Below, piece by piece: positions 10,823 through 21,988 of a DNA stretch of 64,000 nucleotides. Under the pieces are notes generated by a model. The model searched no databases. It worked only from the letters and a program-made list of their open reading frames with translations, and was not told the DNA's origin. Positions within the stretch are counted from its first letter, which is position 1. Every line of letters begins with the position of its first letter. Source of the DNA: Gautieria morchelliformis. Lineage: Eukaryota; Basidiomycota; Agaricomycetes; Gomphales; Gomphaceae. The stretch is taken from assembly GCA_015179125.1 (NCBI GenBank), contig WHVA01000026.1, forward strand, positions 62,001 through 126,000. Direction: 5' to 3'. The position numbers and the translations under genes were made by a program.

Positions 10823-13371
10823 TGGAGTCATCCTCCAGCGCAATCCTGATCACACTGGACCTATAGGCGGTGTCTTCAGCCTCTTCATCCCATTCGTAAT
10901 ATTGGGATGGTTTGGGATCCCACCCTTCAGCGGGCATGTCTCCGTTGTCCAGAGATTCATTGGGTTGGGGATCACCCTCCCCCTCTTCATCAATCTGTTG
11001 CAGAGAATTTTGTCTGGGATCCACATCCAGATCCTCATTCACATCATCGTGCCTCGCGGTCGCCCTCCATATACCGGACCTAAGCCGGGGCACTCCGCCT
11101 TTTTGTGGCCAGGTTGGCTGAATTCAAAGCACGTAGTGCTGCTTTGACCACAGCTGGGCCGATTGTTAGGTTGAACCGATGCTTTCGGCAGTGGGGCCAG
11201 CCTCAGTGACGATCCTGATGCTTGAGGCTGTTTGGCCTTGGGCAGTTGTCCAGTTTGGGCTGGGCATGGGGGTGGAGGTCACTGCAACACTCCACTCCTC
11301 GGGAACAGGCTAGGCATGTTCAGGCCTGTCTGTGTTACCAGCTTACTGCAAGCCAGGTGGCGCTTGCTGATGCAGCTGCGCTTTCTGCTTGGCACATCCC
11401 CATGTTATATTGGGATACTTCCTCAATCATGCGGGCCGTTTCGAAGAGCTGCTCTATCAAGCTGCTCTCGGCATTATAGCCCTTTTTGAGGACTTTGTTG
11501 CACAGCGTTTCATGCAGCACGGACATGAACCATCTCCAGAACATGTAACCATCTGGCAGCTGTATCATATGCGCCACATATTTCCTGAGCTCTTTCAGCA
11601 TCTCCTGAATGGTTTTCGTGCCCTGCATGACCACATCAAATAAAGGTGGTACATCAGTGTGTGCAGGAACCTCTTTTGAAGGCCTGAATCACTGTTTCCA
11701 GGGTCCAATTGCGGACCTGGTGGTCGAAACATTCCACCTTTTGGAGGAACCACTCCTGGGCTTCGCCAGTCAGGCGAGTGCCCATGTAGCTGACCTGCAT
11801 GTCTATGCTGGTTGGCCCTAGGAGGCAGTTCATTTTCAGCCATCGTAGGATGGCTGCGACGAAGATCTCAAACTCTTTGAGGTCAGATCCCCAGGCATAT
11901 GGCTTGGGGTGTGCTAGCTTCATGCCAGCTTTTGCTAGCACAGACCTTTCAGGGTCTGTGTCGGTGGCATCTGCTAGCGCCACGTGGATCATCCATGTGA
12001 TCCCATTGTACAGCTCATGTGAACCATCCACCTGATCCAGTATGCCCTGCCCTTCCATCAGGGCCATGGATCATTCACGTGGATGTGAAGCCACGTGGGG
12101 CAGGCTGTTGTATGCCATAGTGGGACCCGGGCCCAGGTTGGGCTTGGGATCAGGAGCATTTTGTGCTCTCAGATCTGAGGGGGTTCTGTGCTGGGTGTCC
12201 TCCATCATTCCCGTGTTGCAGATGCGCAGCCTGCTGTTGTAGGCTGTGCATGCTTGTCGTGCTTCCTGCACAGCATGCACGAGCTGCTCGTCAGGCTGCT
12301 GAGTGGCATGGCTCTGGGCCACCACTTCCTCAGTGTTCTTCGCTAGCAGCTCGAGGGCCTGCATATGGTGGCGCACAGCTGCTGCCTCTTTTCGCTGCCA
12401 GTGCGTGGCTTCAAGCTCTAAGCTCTCCATCGTTGCCTCAGAGTCTGGCTCTGAGGCAATTTGCTCTCTGACAATCTGTTGGATCATCTTACGGTTGTCT
12501 GTTGGGGCAGCCGGTTCTCCTTGGGGTTTATTTCTGAACTGTATGTCCTGTTCGACCAGGGCGTCTGGCAGTAGCATTTGCTGTTGGTCCAGTTCCTTTT
12601 GGCACGGGTCTTCCGCATTGTGGCCACATTCGCTGGCTGCAGACTGTCGCGAGCTTTGACATGGTGTCCCGCGTTCCCCACACAAGGCAAGGGTCATCTG
12701 GACATCTTCCAGCATGGCAGTGTCTCGTTGCTAGATCTCCTCAATCTGGTGGAGTTCCTTGCCAAACTCCATGAGGGCTGTGGCAATGTTATCAAACTGC
12801 AATGCAATATGCTCGTGCTTGTGGCCTGTGAGGGTGTTCCAGGGCAGTGCGTCCTGCGCCTGTTTGGCCATTGCCTCAGCCATCTCGTTGTCAATGGTGT
12901 GTGTCCTCGAGCTCTTGCAGCTTGAGCTCAAGTATTCCGAGCCCTGACCGTCATTGGGTGCTCGTCTTTTTTTTCTTCATCCTCCTTCAGGGATGATAGT
13001 CGTCGCTCGACTTCATGAGCGGCGGTTCAAGTCTCGGCTTCGTGCCCGTCTCGACTGTGATGCTCTGCCGTCTGACGATGGTGAGGCTTCTCTGCCCTTC
13101 CCTTTGTCTCTGGGAAGAGGGGTTTGGGGGGCGGCGCCGGTCTATCGCCCGGCGACATCTCATCCTCGGCCACACTCGGTGAGATGTGGTCGGGATTTTC
13201 CTCGCCCTTGATTGGGGGGATGAGGGCAGTGAGATCTACAATCTCTCTGCCTTCTGGTGTCCTGGATTCTTGGTCCAGGGTTGCATCAGCCGTCGTGTCG
13301 CTGGGCTGCACCTGGCGCATGGACTGTGAGCTCGTGGCTTGCATCCGTCTTCGACTGCGTGGAATCATCAC
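10823..13371 (-). pseudogene. Gag region of the Gypsy fossil
   Basis: On the minus strand the gag begins with a Ser/Arg-rich leader (MIPRSRRRMQATSSQSMRQV, near 13370) and continues through a charged helical stretch. The capsid-like core includes KEFEIFVAAILRWLKMNCLL and GEAQEWFLQKVECFDHQV (about 11950-11690). It ends with a diverged zinc knuckle and an acidic tail. This is the layout of Ty3/Gypsy Gag in basidiomycetes. Many breaks are present, and it is a fossil. Confidence 0.8.
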
Positions 13372-13510
13372 ACTTGCAGCTGACAGTAGAGGGTCTACTG
13401 GAGGGTTTCAACAATGTTTAGTTGTCGATGCAGCAATCTTTTTCAAGATTGCTCTGAATCCACAATCAGTTGGTTGCATGGCGATCAACTGCATGATAGT
13501 TCAAAAAGGT

Positions 13511-13901
13511 GTAAAGATGTAGATCTTAAGCCTCTTGTCACAAGGGCACACAGAACTTTACCAATGTGTGGTATTCTGAATGCTATTTAGTGACAGTGTA
13601 AGGTAAGATGCGATGGGAACTGCTGGCTGGTTCCCATGCATGAACTGTAAGGTGGGTCCCTAAGGGGCCCACTGGTATTAGCTAAGCACTTATGTACATA
13701 GGTTATTAGGTGATTTACATGGTGTAAAAGGCCGCAAACACATCATGCAGGATGGACGGCCTGTTTATATGCAAAGCGAAATACTGTATACTGTGCTCCT
13801 TCCTCTTGCTGGCCTTATCTACACCTGGCACATACCACACACACTGCCATCCTCTCCACTGGTACACACACTGGAAACATCATTATCAGTTCATGTCCAT
13901 G
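13511..13901 (-). other. Probable 5' LTR or leader of the Gypsy fossil, ends not defined
   Basis: This stretch lies upstream of gag on the minus strand, where an LTR and primer site should be. TGTAAAGATG near 13510 could be the LTR end (TTTACA on the minus strand), but no second copy is available for comparison and no primer site was recognised. Confidence 0.3.
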
Positions 13902-14515
13902 TGTCAGGGGACACCCTGTTTCCCAGTTCTGACACCATCCCAACCAGTTCTGACACTACCCCGAGTTCCACCTTGATTTCCAATTCTGCTTCCAAAAACA
14001 TTTTTGCTTCTGGAAGCACTGCCACCAGTCCTGTCTGCTTCACAAATTCCACCCCATGTTCTGACTTCTGCTTTTGGAACAGTGTCGGAAGTCAAGCAAC
14101 CCACATAGTATGGGGCATCCAGGGTTGGTCAACAGTTGGGGAGGCCAGGGGAATGCTGTCAGGGGCCACCCTGTTTTCCAGCTCTGACACCACCCTGAGT
14201 TCCAGTTCCATTTCTGACTCCGGTTCCGGTTCCATCTCCAACTCCGCTTTCAGTTCCAGTTCCAGGGGAACTCCCACCAGTTCCGTTCGCTTTGCCAATT
14301 CCGCTCCACTCTCTGACTTCCGCCCGAGTGTTGTTCCTGGCTGTGGACTAGCATAGTATAATAAGGGCTTGCTGACATTGGGGGTCCTTACACTTTTCTC
14401 TTCGGATTTCCCCTTGTCGAATCCCCATTCTATTCATTTATATGTATGCTTCATATTTCCCCTTGTCAGTTGTGTGGTAGTGTGACCTCCACAACTAGCT
14501 AGGGTTGCCCTTACA
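13902..14515 (-). repeat. LTR of the TGTAAGGGCAACCC family, with internal duplication
   Basis: On the minus strand it starts TGTAAGGGCAACCCTAGC (14515) and ends CCCCTGACA (13902). A second internal end of the same type occurs at 14157, so the 3' part is present twice. Related copies are at 44245-44677 and 22838-23167. It is rich in TTCCGAACTGGA-like repeats. No matching 5-bp flanks were found. Confidence 0.7.
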
Positions 14516-14693
14516 GCAGAAAAGTCTCTCCACTAGAGGCCTGGCGGTCATACTGCGTGTTGCATTTGCCATAGGTGTGTTCAGAATTGGAGATAGTGAC
14601 TCGGAGATTGGGGCCTCCTCTATGCACACGGCATATGACAACCCCTCTTCTTACGTCGAGCTCCCAACACTGAAAATCCCGTCCCACTGCAGG

Positions 14694-15072
14694 CATATAA
14701 AAAATTCCTGGTCTGAAAAACTGTTCAAAAAACTGTAAAGATATTCCAAATTTTTTTAGTGTTTTTAATGTAAAAAACTTAAACAAAATTTTGTATTTTT
14801 ATTAGAATTTGTTGAGCAAGAAAATTGTAAAAAAAATTCAAAGTTTTTTTCAGGGTTTTTTATGGGTTTCTTTGTGTTTTCACAGAGGAACTTATAAAAA
14901 GACATAAAAAACCCTGCAAAAAACTTTAAACTTTTTTACAATTTTCTTGCTCAACAAATTCTAACAAAAACACAAAATTTTGTTAAAGTTTTTTACATTA
15001 AAAACACTAAAAAAATTTGGAATATCTTTACAGTTTTTTGAACAGTTTTTCAGACCAGAAATTTTTTATATG
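14694..15072. repeat. Fold-back (MITE-like) palindrome, 379 bp, AT-rich
   Basis: The left arm (14694-14864) and right arm (14903-15072) are near-perfect reverse complements. They start CATATAAAAAATT and end AATTTTTTATATG, around a 38-bp loop. The arms share CTGGTCTGAAAAACTG and its complement. There is no open reading frame in the element. It resembles a fold-back or MITE DNA element; flanking target duplication cannot be separated from the palindrome. Confidence 0.85.
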
Positions 15073-15350
15073 CATCCAGTGTCCCATACTTCTCCTCCTT
15101 CAGACATGGATCTGGATGATCGCCTTCGGAATATGGAGGAGTTGATGCGGAACTGGATGAAGACCGACGTGATTGAAAGAGCCTTACAAACAAATCACGA
15201 TTTTGGCTAAGTTAGATATTCCGCAAAGTAGTGGAAATGCAATGCAGGATGAGTTGGATTTTGGAAAAGCAGAAGTAGCGGAAGAGTGGATGTCTGCAAA
15301 ATTGGCAAAAGTCAAACCTGCAACTATGGTGGACTTTGATGGAGATGGAG
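15073..15350 (+). other. Short coding-like fragment, family unknown
   Basis: The frame at about 15105-15210 reads MDLDDRLRNMEELMRNWMKT, a charged helical segment of the kind seen at Gag N-termini, but it is too short to assign. It is cut by the LTR starting at 15351. Confidence 0.3.
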
Positions 15351-16333
15351 TGTCATCACCTGTTTATTCTTGTATCCAGTTAACCCCATTTTCCCTTTCA
15401 TCCATGCATCTCTACATTCAATCTGTTCGCTCTTCACCAAATTCACCGAATGACCATTCGCTACTTGCATTATTCGCCAGTAGGCACACCATCAAACACG
15501 ATCAACATCCTTTACCCAGTGAGATGATTCATCACTGGCCCCATCACCTTCCCAATTCAACCCCCTTTGGGTGTTCCTATGGCTGGGATGCATTCGCGGG
15601 ACGTCCTACCCATAGATCGTGTGAGATCAACCCAGCAGACCAAGAGTCCGTGCAGGGTAACATGTATGCAGGGCTGAAGGTGTGTTTTCTTACATAGGTA
15701 CCTTTGTCCTCTCCCCCCATTGTTTCATGTTCGCACTCCCCCTTTCTTCTATTGAATATGCATTTCATCTATTTGTATCCTGACTGTGCACCCCTATCCA
15801 ACCCTGACTCATGATGGCCTCTTTCCTATTCGCTGATATCATATGAGCATTTGGTTTAAGTAGTTTACATTCACATGTATATTCTGCAGTTCAATTTCAT
15901 ACATCTATCTTGTGCAAAACTTGACCTCACTGTGACTATCGTCTTAAGCCCTCCTCCATAAACTACTATCTTAGACCAGGGGAGGACTTGAGCACCACTG
16001 GTGAGTTTCCATACTTCACCTTCACTACTTTAGTCTTCAAACCATTGTCGGTGCTGTCAGCGAAGGGCTCCGAAAGAGCACCTTCGCCGGCGAAAGGATT
16101 GTTCCTATTAGATACCCATTCCGTGAGCCCTTGTATGTTACATCGTCAAGTATCACAGGCTATTTTGCTACGACTGTAGACAGGGCAAGCTCTGTTCAAG
16201 TAGCCCTCTTACCTCCTAAACCTTTATTGGCTTGACTTTGTTCACTGAACTATGCACCTCATTGCACAGGCCATTTGGGCATTCACTGTGTTCACTACTA
16301 CACGATATTAACACCTAAAATCCAATCTTGACC
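15351..16333 (-). repeat. LTR of the TGTCAAGATTGG family, reverse orientation, 983 bp
   Basis: It starts TGTCATCACC and ends CCAATCTTGACC (the final A is changed). It aligns along its length with the copy at 8397-9429. The flanking 5-mers do not match, so it is an older copy or a rearranged one. Confidence 0.82.
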
Positions 16334-16991
16334 ATTCATCCAATAGGCTTTGCTAAACCTGCACCCTAGTGTTGGCTTTGTATGTCTTTGTGTGGTTTTA
16401 TATGCAGCCTTGCACAGCCATGGTTGCTATGATGCAAGTCATGTGCCTGCTGGGTTTGAACTATATTTAAGTGCGCAGGCTTGTGTAAGCGGCAGAGGAT
16501 GCATTCAGTCTCAGTGGCTGAGTTTGAGTGAGCCAAGGTGCTGGAGTTGTAGATGCTTGAGTGCCTGCAACTCCAAATTTGCGGTTCGTGGATAGCTCCT
16601 GTCGGAGTTTGAAACTGAGCGGCTGTGGCAGAGTTGTGGACATGCATGGGTTCATACTTCTGTCTGACAGAATAGTGCTTTTTGAGCCAGGGAAGCCAAA
16701 ATTAAATGGCAAAAAAATAAAAATAAAATCAAAGAATATTTGAACAGTGATTTCCCCATAATAGCCACATATATTTGCTACTATCATCTGGGAAAAACAG
16801 GGTTTTAAAGCAATTTTAATCCTTTTTTCATGAGGTTTTCATCAGCAAGGGTTCCCACACAGAAACTCTTATCACCCCAATATGATGTGCATATCTTGAT
16901 ATGATCTATGAGGCTCAGTGTCCCTCTGCCTGATCTCACAAACCCCTTCTCTTGGACTCCATTTGACACATGGCCCCAGTATGGAAGCACC
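16334..16991. other. Unassigned stretch containing a repeat shared with 60.2 kb
   Basis: No gene is seen. A segment at about 16590-16690 (CGGAGTTTGAAACTGAGCG, then AGAGTTGTGG, then CTGACAGAATAGTG and TTTGAGCCA) recurs in diverged form at about 60190-60285, which shows a dispersed repeat of unknown type. Confidence 0.45.
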
Positions 16992-18257
16992 TGTCAAGAT
17001 TGGTTTTTAGGCATTAATATCGTGTAGTAGTGAACACAGTGAATGCCCGAATAACTTGTGCAAATAAGTATGCCGTTTGGCGAAGAGGGTGAACCAATAA
17101 ATGTTCAGAAGATAAGAGGACTGCCCAATCGGGGCTCGCCCTATCTACAGTTGTAGCAAAATAGCCGGTGGCACTTGACGATGTAACATGCAAGGTGTCT
17201 CGGAAAGGTTGTCTAAGTAGCTACAATCCTTTTGCTGGCGAAGGCACTCCTTCGGAGCCCTTCGCCGACAGCACAGAGAATAGTTCGAAGGCTAAGGTAA
17301 CAAAGGTGAAGTACGAAAACTCACCAGTGGTGCTCAAGTCTTCCTCTGGTCGAAGATGAGAATCTACAGGAGAGGGCTCAAGACAGTGATCACAGTGAGG
17401 TCAAGTTTGCACAAGCTAGACGTATGATAATTGAACTGGGGAATATACATGCAAATGTAAACTACTTATATCGAATGCTCGTATAGTAACAGCGAATAGG
17501 AAAGAGGCCATCATGAGTCAGAGTTGGATAGGGGTGCACAGTCATGATACAAATAGATGAAATAAACATACAATAGAATGGAAGAGGAGTGCGAACATGA
17601 AATGATGGAGAGGAAAGAGGGTGAAGGCACTTATGTACGAAAACATGGCCTTGGGAACTGCATATATGCCACCCTGCATGGGCTCTTCGTCTGCTGGGTT
17701 GATCCCACACGACCTACAGGTAGGACGTCCCGCGAATGTATCCCGGCCATATGAACACCTAAAGGGGTTGCATCAGGAAGATGATGGGGCCTGTAATGGA
17801 CCATCACGCCAGGTATAGGATGTCAATCGCTTTGATGGCATGCCTGCTGGCGAATGATGCGAGCAGTGAATCATCATTCGGTGAATGTGGCGAAGGGAGA
17901 ACGGAGAGGACATAGAGGAGGCATGGTCGAAGGGAGGGGCGAAGCCGAGTGATCATGGAGGAGGAGTGGTGAAAGGGGAAACAGGGATAGCTGGGTGCAG
18001 GAAATACACAAGCCGTGCCAATCCGACCATAGGAACATCGAAAGGGGTTTGAGCTGAGGAGGTGATAGGGCCAGTGATGAACCACCAAGCCAGTCAAAGG
18101 ACATCAATTGTCCTTTGATGGCATGGCTATGGCGAATGACGCGAACAGCGAAGACAAATTGCTGAACTCAGCGAAGGGCGATCGGAGCGAACATAGAGGG
18201 GGAGTGAGGAATGGGAGGACAGAGCGACTGGGTATAGGAAATAAACACATCATGACA
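16992..18257 (+). repeat. Solo LTR of the TGTCAAGATTGG family, 1266 bp, 3' module duplicated
   Basis: It runs TGTCAAGATTGG to ACATCATGACA with an exact target site duplication GCACC (16987-16991 and 18258-18262). It is about 240 bp longer than the copies at 8397 and 9809 because the terminal module occurs twice. A first, diverged module end lies near 18020 (GCCGTGCCA). Confidence 0.92.
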
Positions 18258-18633
18258 GCACCACCAAACTCTGGGATTGGTTTGATGCTCCTGGACATTG
18301 CTCATAATGCAGTTCAAGTTCAACCTCCAGTACTTCAAGCAAATTTCATGATTCAAAACAATCTATCACTCACTTATAAATATACCTTTAGCAAATAATA
18401 CCATTCTTCTTTATGCACCTTATATATGGATGTTCAGGTATACAGTGTCCTGACACTGCTTTCTTCCATGCCTATACGTGATGTCTTCCATCTACTCTTC
18501 TTCTCCCCTTGGTAGTATCATACCCCCAGACATGTATCACACCTCTGTTGATACCTCGCCCATCGATGCCGCCACTACAAGGGTATTGTAATGAATCACA
18601 AGAAGGTATGATGCATGAAAAGAACACGAACGA
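18258..18633. other. Stretch between solo LTR and DUF6533 gene
   Basis: This lies downstream of the DUF6533 gene, so it may hold its 3' UTR on the minus strand. No other gene or repeat was recognised. Confidence 0.4.
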
Positions 18634-20239
18634 TTAACCAGATTTCAGTTCAGCATATACCTCACCAGAGGAAGTGTCTACAGTACTCCCAAGCTCCCTT
18701 CCATGAGGGGTTTCCTCAAGCTCAATTGCCATGACTGCTTCAGACGAGGGGTCATCCTCCCTGTGAGGTTCAATTGCTTCTGATGTCCCAATCTCCTCAA
18801 TGCTCAGATCACCAAATTCATCCATGAGTGAATTGTGAATCTGTCGTGTGGCTGCACGAAAGCTGGTTACAGGATGGTGTGCCCAATGGGTGGTGCCATT
18901 AGGGTGAGCAACCCTCTCTTGAAGGGCAAGATGACAGTGACAAATAATGATGGTAGATAGACTGCATGTAATGTTAGCCATATGCCTTATTTAGGCTGGT
19001 AGGCTCTGACCAGTCCTGCATAGTTGACAGAATCCCTCCAATGCTGGGCTATTGACTGCATGTAAAATTGAATGACTAAGCTTGTGCATTCAATGGACGC
19101 ACTCTTAAAGCCTGTCATACTCAGAATTTAGGATATCTCATGAAGTTGAACACATGTACACTACCTTATTAGTGATGCCACAGGCTAATGTTATGGACAA
19201 TACAAATCTGAGTTGGCATTAGATCTGATTTGGAAGTTTCAACGGTGGTGGCATCAAGTACAGACCCATATCTTAGGAGACCTAGACTAGTAATTAGCCA
19301 TTTCAAAATGTAAGGCTGGTTTAACCTACCTTGTTCAGCCAAAATTTGGGTCAATGACTTTTGAGGGGTGGTCTGAAACTCTCTTGAGCGCCTCACAAGT
19401 CCAAGGGTATTGTATAGTGTCACAACAACAACCAATGTGTCAAAAAGTATAATGAACACAGTATTTATTGTGTCCGCTAGGAATAAATGGTCTGTTAAAC
19501 TGCAGCTGAACATGAGAATTTCTCACCCCTGACAAGGTGGTAAAAAGATCTGCTTCAATATAACTGCCGTTGTCACTCACAAAAATAGAGCACCCAGATC
19601 TTGAGCTGTGACATTGCATCCATTTCTGGCAACGATAAACTGTAATACCGTATTGTGTTTGAGGATAGATTAATGGCCGACTTGAACTTGAAGAGTGAAG
19701 TTGCGTACCACTCCCGTACCCAAACTGCCCATATACAGAAGAAGACTGAGAGCCAGAGCTCCAAGCACCCACCGCACCCCTTGATTGTGCTGGGACATGG
19801 CGTATACTCGCGCCAATAAGAGTCCTGCAAGGGGGATTTCATAAGTTTACGAATGAGGACCTACCGGTATACAGTTACCTTCTATGCCTGGAAGTATCAC
19901 AATAGCTAGACAATCAAGGAGACGAGCCAATGTATTGCACAGACTGTTTCGGTATCAGATTATGTATACAAGAACACAAATGACATACTGGATATGTATG
20001 TGAGCAACCTGCGTTTCACGAATAAATCCACTCACCTCAAGTGGGATGTTTGTTATGGTTGTATCCATGTATACCACAATAATAAAGGAAAGGAAGGCAG
20101 GGTAGCGAGCGAGCAGGTACAGGACAGATCCTAATCTGATTCTTTTGTGCCAGATATAGGTAATCTCGGACGGGAGGGTCAAGAGAGTATCATAGGCGAG
20201 CAGTGCTACGTGGATCAGCGATGCGTTAACGGTCCACAA
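18634..20239 (-). CDS. DUF6533-type multi-pass membrane protein gene (host gene, several exons)
   Basis: The first recognisable exon (about 20239-20036) reads LLAYDTLLTLPSEITYIW and then HKRIRLGSVLYLLARYPAFL, the signature of the fungal DUF6533 family. It ends at a GTGAGT donor. Further exons give LARLLDCLAIVIL (about 19930), LLLARVYAMSQHNQ (about 19820), FDTLVVVVTLYNTLGLVRR (about 19430) and RYGSVLDATTV (about 19250). A hydrophilic C-terminal exon (18981-18634, HHPVTSFRAATRQIHNSLMD) closes the gene. The family has about seven membrane helices and no established function. Phases do not all fit: the exon 1 to exon 2 join, and a stop in the exon near 19680, suggest either splice sites I misplaced or early decay. 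True start uncertain. Confidence 0.72.
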
Positions 20240-21988
20240 TTACTCCTTTCACACCGAGGGTAGCAACTTCCACATAGGTAACAACCAGTCTTCTAGATTG
20301 TCAGATTCTACCCCACTGAATGGCCCGACCTGCTCACCTGTCTGATATAACCTGAATCTCTACGCTCTGTTGAGATGTCATATGGTGGTCGTATGCCGTA
20401 AACTAAGTAGGATAGATATCTGGATGTTAAAGATGAACCGTCCACCGAAAGAATCTTATGGCACGGGATGGCAGGGGGGCTGGAACTGAGCCCGGGGTTA
20501 AAGCCACCGCCACGAGTACTTACCCTCGTTGACAAAGCGTTGATCTTCACGCGTGTCTCCATCAAAGATAACACTGCCTGATATGTGGGGGAGTCGCCGT
20601 TTCAATCACATCAGACCCTGACTAAAGGGGATGCACAACAATACCTAGAATGGAGTCCATGCTAACTTCCTGAGCCCCCAGGCACGATTGAGTTGTCAAC
20701 TCGTCATGGGATCTGGAAACGGTGTTCCCTATCCTCAAGACGCAGTACCTCTAGCTGTCGAGAGTTGAAGACTTCTTGATGCCTTGGCTCAGTTGCAAGC
20801 CATCATTCATGTTTCGGTGTGTCATAGACAAGACATCAGAACACTGCCAAAAATACGATAGAAGCCCTACGTGACCATCACGGCAAGTAATTTCATGGAT
20901 GATAGTCCGGCTGTGGCAGCCTTGATTTTGCCATGGTTCGACCAGGCAGTGCCCGTGGATATTGATGACATCGTGAGCCCAACACATGATATAAAACAAA
21001 CTGAGCTCTAATCTCATGTCCACTGGCAGACATCACCCTACTACATCCCACCAGGCCGACATCTGCTAGAACGGCCGTTGTTTACCGCCCTAGTATTCAA
21101 CCAAGACCGGGAAGGATAGCTGGAAAAGTCACAGATTAAAAACGACTAAGGTACGCTTAGATTCTGAGCTCGGCACCTGCCGTCCGACATGCCAAGACAA
21201 GCAGTAATATGTACATAAATGCAATACTTACTATCCAATCGGCTATTTTTAGGACTGATGCATGAAGTTTTGACCAGCAGCCCGCTGGCAGGCCAAGCGC
21301 CTCCGTTTGTGGCCACCGGCGTCTGGGCATGCTTTAGAATTCTTTTCAGTCACCGCGTTTTAGGGCTTAGTGGCTGCGGTCGGAATACGTATCCCGGTCC
21401 GATATGACTTGAGCTAGGACTACATAAACCAGGGTACTAGTTAGTAATGATATCCCACGATGATGCCGGCCCGCCTGAACGTCCAAATACCCGGGGGTGA
21501 CATCAATTCAAACCGACCATGTGTCTCAGATCGAGGATATTGGATCGTGGTTACCTTGCCTCCTCGATCACAAGATTTAGTGCCAATATGCCTAAATAGG
21601 TCGAGCGCTTGGACGCAAACGGGCTTCGATCACGTGAGGTTGGCCCGGCACACGTCCGGTGAGCTATACGCTCACCAAAATGAACTTAGGAAATAATTTT
21701 ATGTACCAGCGTCGATGTCGATGAGTATACTAGTAGTACTAGTACTACTAGTAGGCTAATTCTAATTTGTTTTTGACTCCGTCGCTTTCACTAGTTCTAC
21801 CACCACAACCCACGTCGATGCCGCTCCCTTTATCCGCTGGAAGGCTTGCGGCAACAGCCAGAGCGGTGCGTCTGTCTTAGAGCACCATGCATATGTTTCT
21901 CCACTGCTGATCTGCACCTCAGAGCCAGTCGGCCCATCGATCAGTACTCTGCGATTGCAGTCGATGCCGTGCTCATCCGGACAGGGGA
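20240..21988. other. 1.75-kb stretch with no recognised gene
   Basis: It holds the upstream region of the DUF6533 gene. Reading frames are short and show no family motif. A small palindromic CTAGTAGTACTAGTACTACTAG run lies near 21730. Confidence 0.5.

Larger units (their letters stand above)
7672..13510 (-). mobile_element. Ty3/Gypsy fossil: gag and protease only, opened by nested LTR insertions
   Basis: Read on the minus strand, the order is gag (about 13371 down to 10823), protease start (9792-9611), and protease end (8240-7865). A short tail then meets the truncated Copia LTR at 7671. Gag shows LLGPTSIDMQVSYMGTRL and a diverged zinc knuckle near 11110 (EFSQPGHKKAECP). Protease shows NGVKSHCLLDSG and later YCDTILGMPFLRRFGISLDI. 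Reverse transcriptase and integrase are absent. The element is truncated, broken many times and old, and is interrupted by solo LTRs at 8246-9610 and 9809-10822. Confidence 0.85.

Noticed and set aside
14511-14786. Frame sharing residues with 14980-15210
   Set aside because: The shared FKFFTLKTLKKFGISLQF-type sequence comes from the two arms of the fold-back repeat, not from a protein.
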